From Actinomycetota bacterium (GTDB lineage: Bacteria > Actinomycetota > UBA4738 > HRBIN12): DNA of 64,000 bases. Below are positions 63,925 through 64,000 of the stretch, piece after piece. Each line of letters begins with the position of its first letter. The first letter of the stretch is position 1. The position numbers and the translations under genes were made by a program. Under the pieces are notes generated by a model. It did not search any database, was not told the origin of the DNA, and worked only from the letters and a program-made list of their open reading frames with translations. Where the stretch lies: contig DASQWI010000029.1 in the NCBI GenBank assembly GCA_035640355.1, positions 1-64,000 of the forward strand, written 5' to 3'.

Positions 63925-64000
63925 GGATCGCTCTCCCCTCGCATCGGTCGGGTCGAGCAACTGTACGGCAACTGGGCGATGGACACATCGGGCCTTCGCC

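Overview
The window is strongly GC-rich and densely packed. Many neighbouring genes overlap by 1-4 bases (ATGA, GTGA, TAGTG). It belongs to an actinobacterium (Actinomycetota): it carries a WhiB regulator, a full coenzyme F420 pathway (fused FbiC, FbiA, fused FbiB), an F420-type oxidoreductase, a SpoIID-like protein, an LCP protein, DUF5719 and DUF3105 proteins, and the conserved whiB-manB-Trm112-SIS isomerase-ahcY gene order known from Streptomyces and Mycobacterium. The mixture with an archaeal-style DNA-end-processing operon suggests a deep-branching or uncultured lineage, but I cannot name the taxon from sequence alone. No rRNA, tRNA, CRISPR array, prophage or insertion sequence was seen.

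Region 1-9221 (mostly minus strand) is a translation, ribosome and secretion block: comF, a structured RNA candidate, hpf (raiA), an orphan NarL-type response regulator, an MFS transporter, secA and prfB. The order comF-hpf-secA-prfB matches Bacillus subtilis, with additions. prfB contains a textbook +1 programmed frameshift site. A membrane-anchored protein with an internal 30-base repeat lies between secA and prfB on the plus strand.

Region 9203-25940 is the whiB/F420 block. On the minus strand, in transcription order, it holds fbiC, whiB, a histone-H1-like basic protein, a very large GT2 membrane glycosyltransferase, a DUF5719 protein, an L,D-transpeptidase, a small zinc protein, manB, a Trm112-like protein, an SIS sugar-phosphate isomerase, punA and ahcY. 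fbiA-fbiB run divergently from fbiC. The whiB upstream region carries a 28-base perfect palindrome and a pair of 22-base-spaced inverted repeats.

Region 25942-44310 begins with a purine-type permease and two tandem DUF3105 proteins. It then becomes a cell-envelope polysaccharide locus: SpoIID/LytB-LGFP protein, sugar nucleotidyltransferase, EmrE/ArnE-like membrane protein, Wzt/Wzm-type ABC exporter, five glycosyltransferases of the GT4 or related type, a sulfotransferase-like protein, a WecG/TagA/CpsF transferase and an LCP-family ligase. The likely product is an exported, possibly sulfated, surface glycan attached to the wall. A broken methyltransferase sits beside the exporter.

Region 44377-64000 holds a degenerate GGDEF protein, aconitase, a thioesterase, a lipoprotein, then the most striking element: a four-gene, gap-free operon nurA-herA-mre11-rad50 (55716 to 49554), the arrangement typical of archaea. 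After that come a DUF2236 protein, a YciI protein, acyl-CoA dehydrogenase and thiolase (beta-oxidation), an F420-type LLM oxidoreductase, a NUDIX remnant, an ammonium transporter and a divergent FtsH-like membrane AAA protease.
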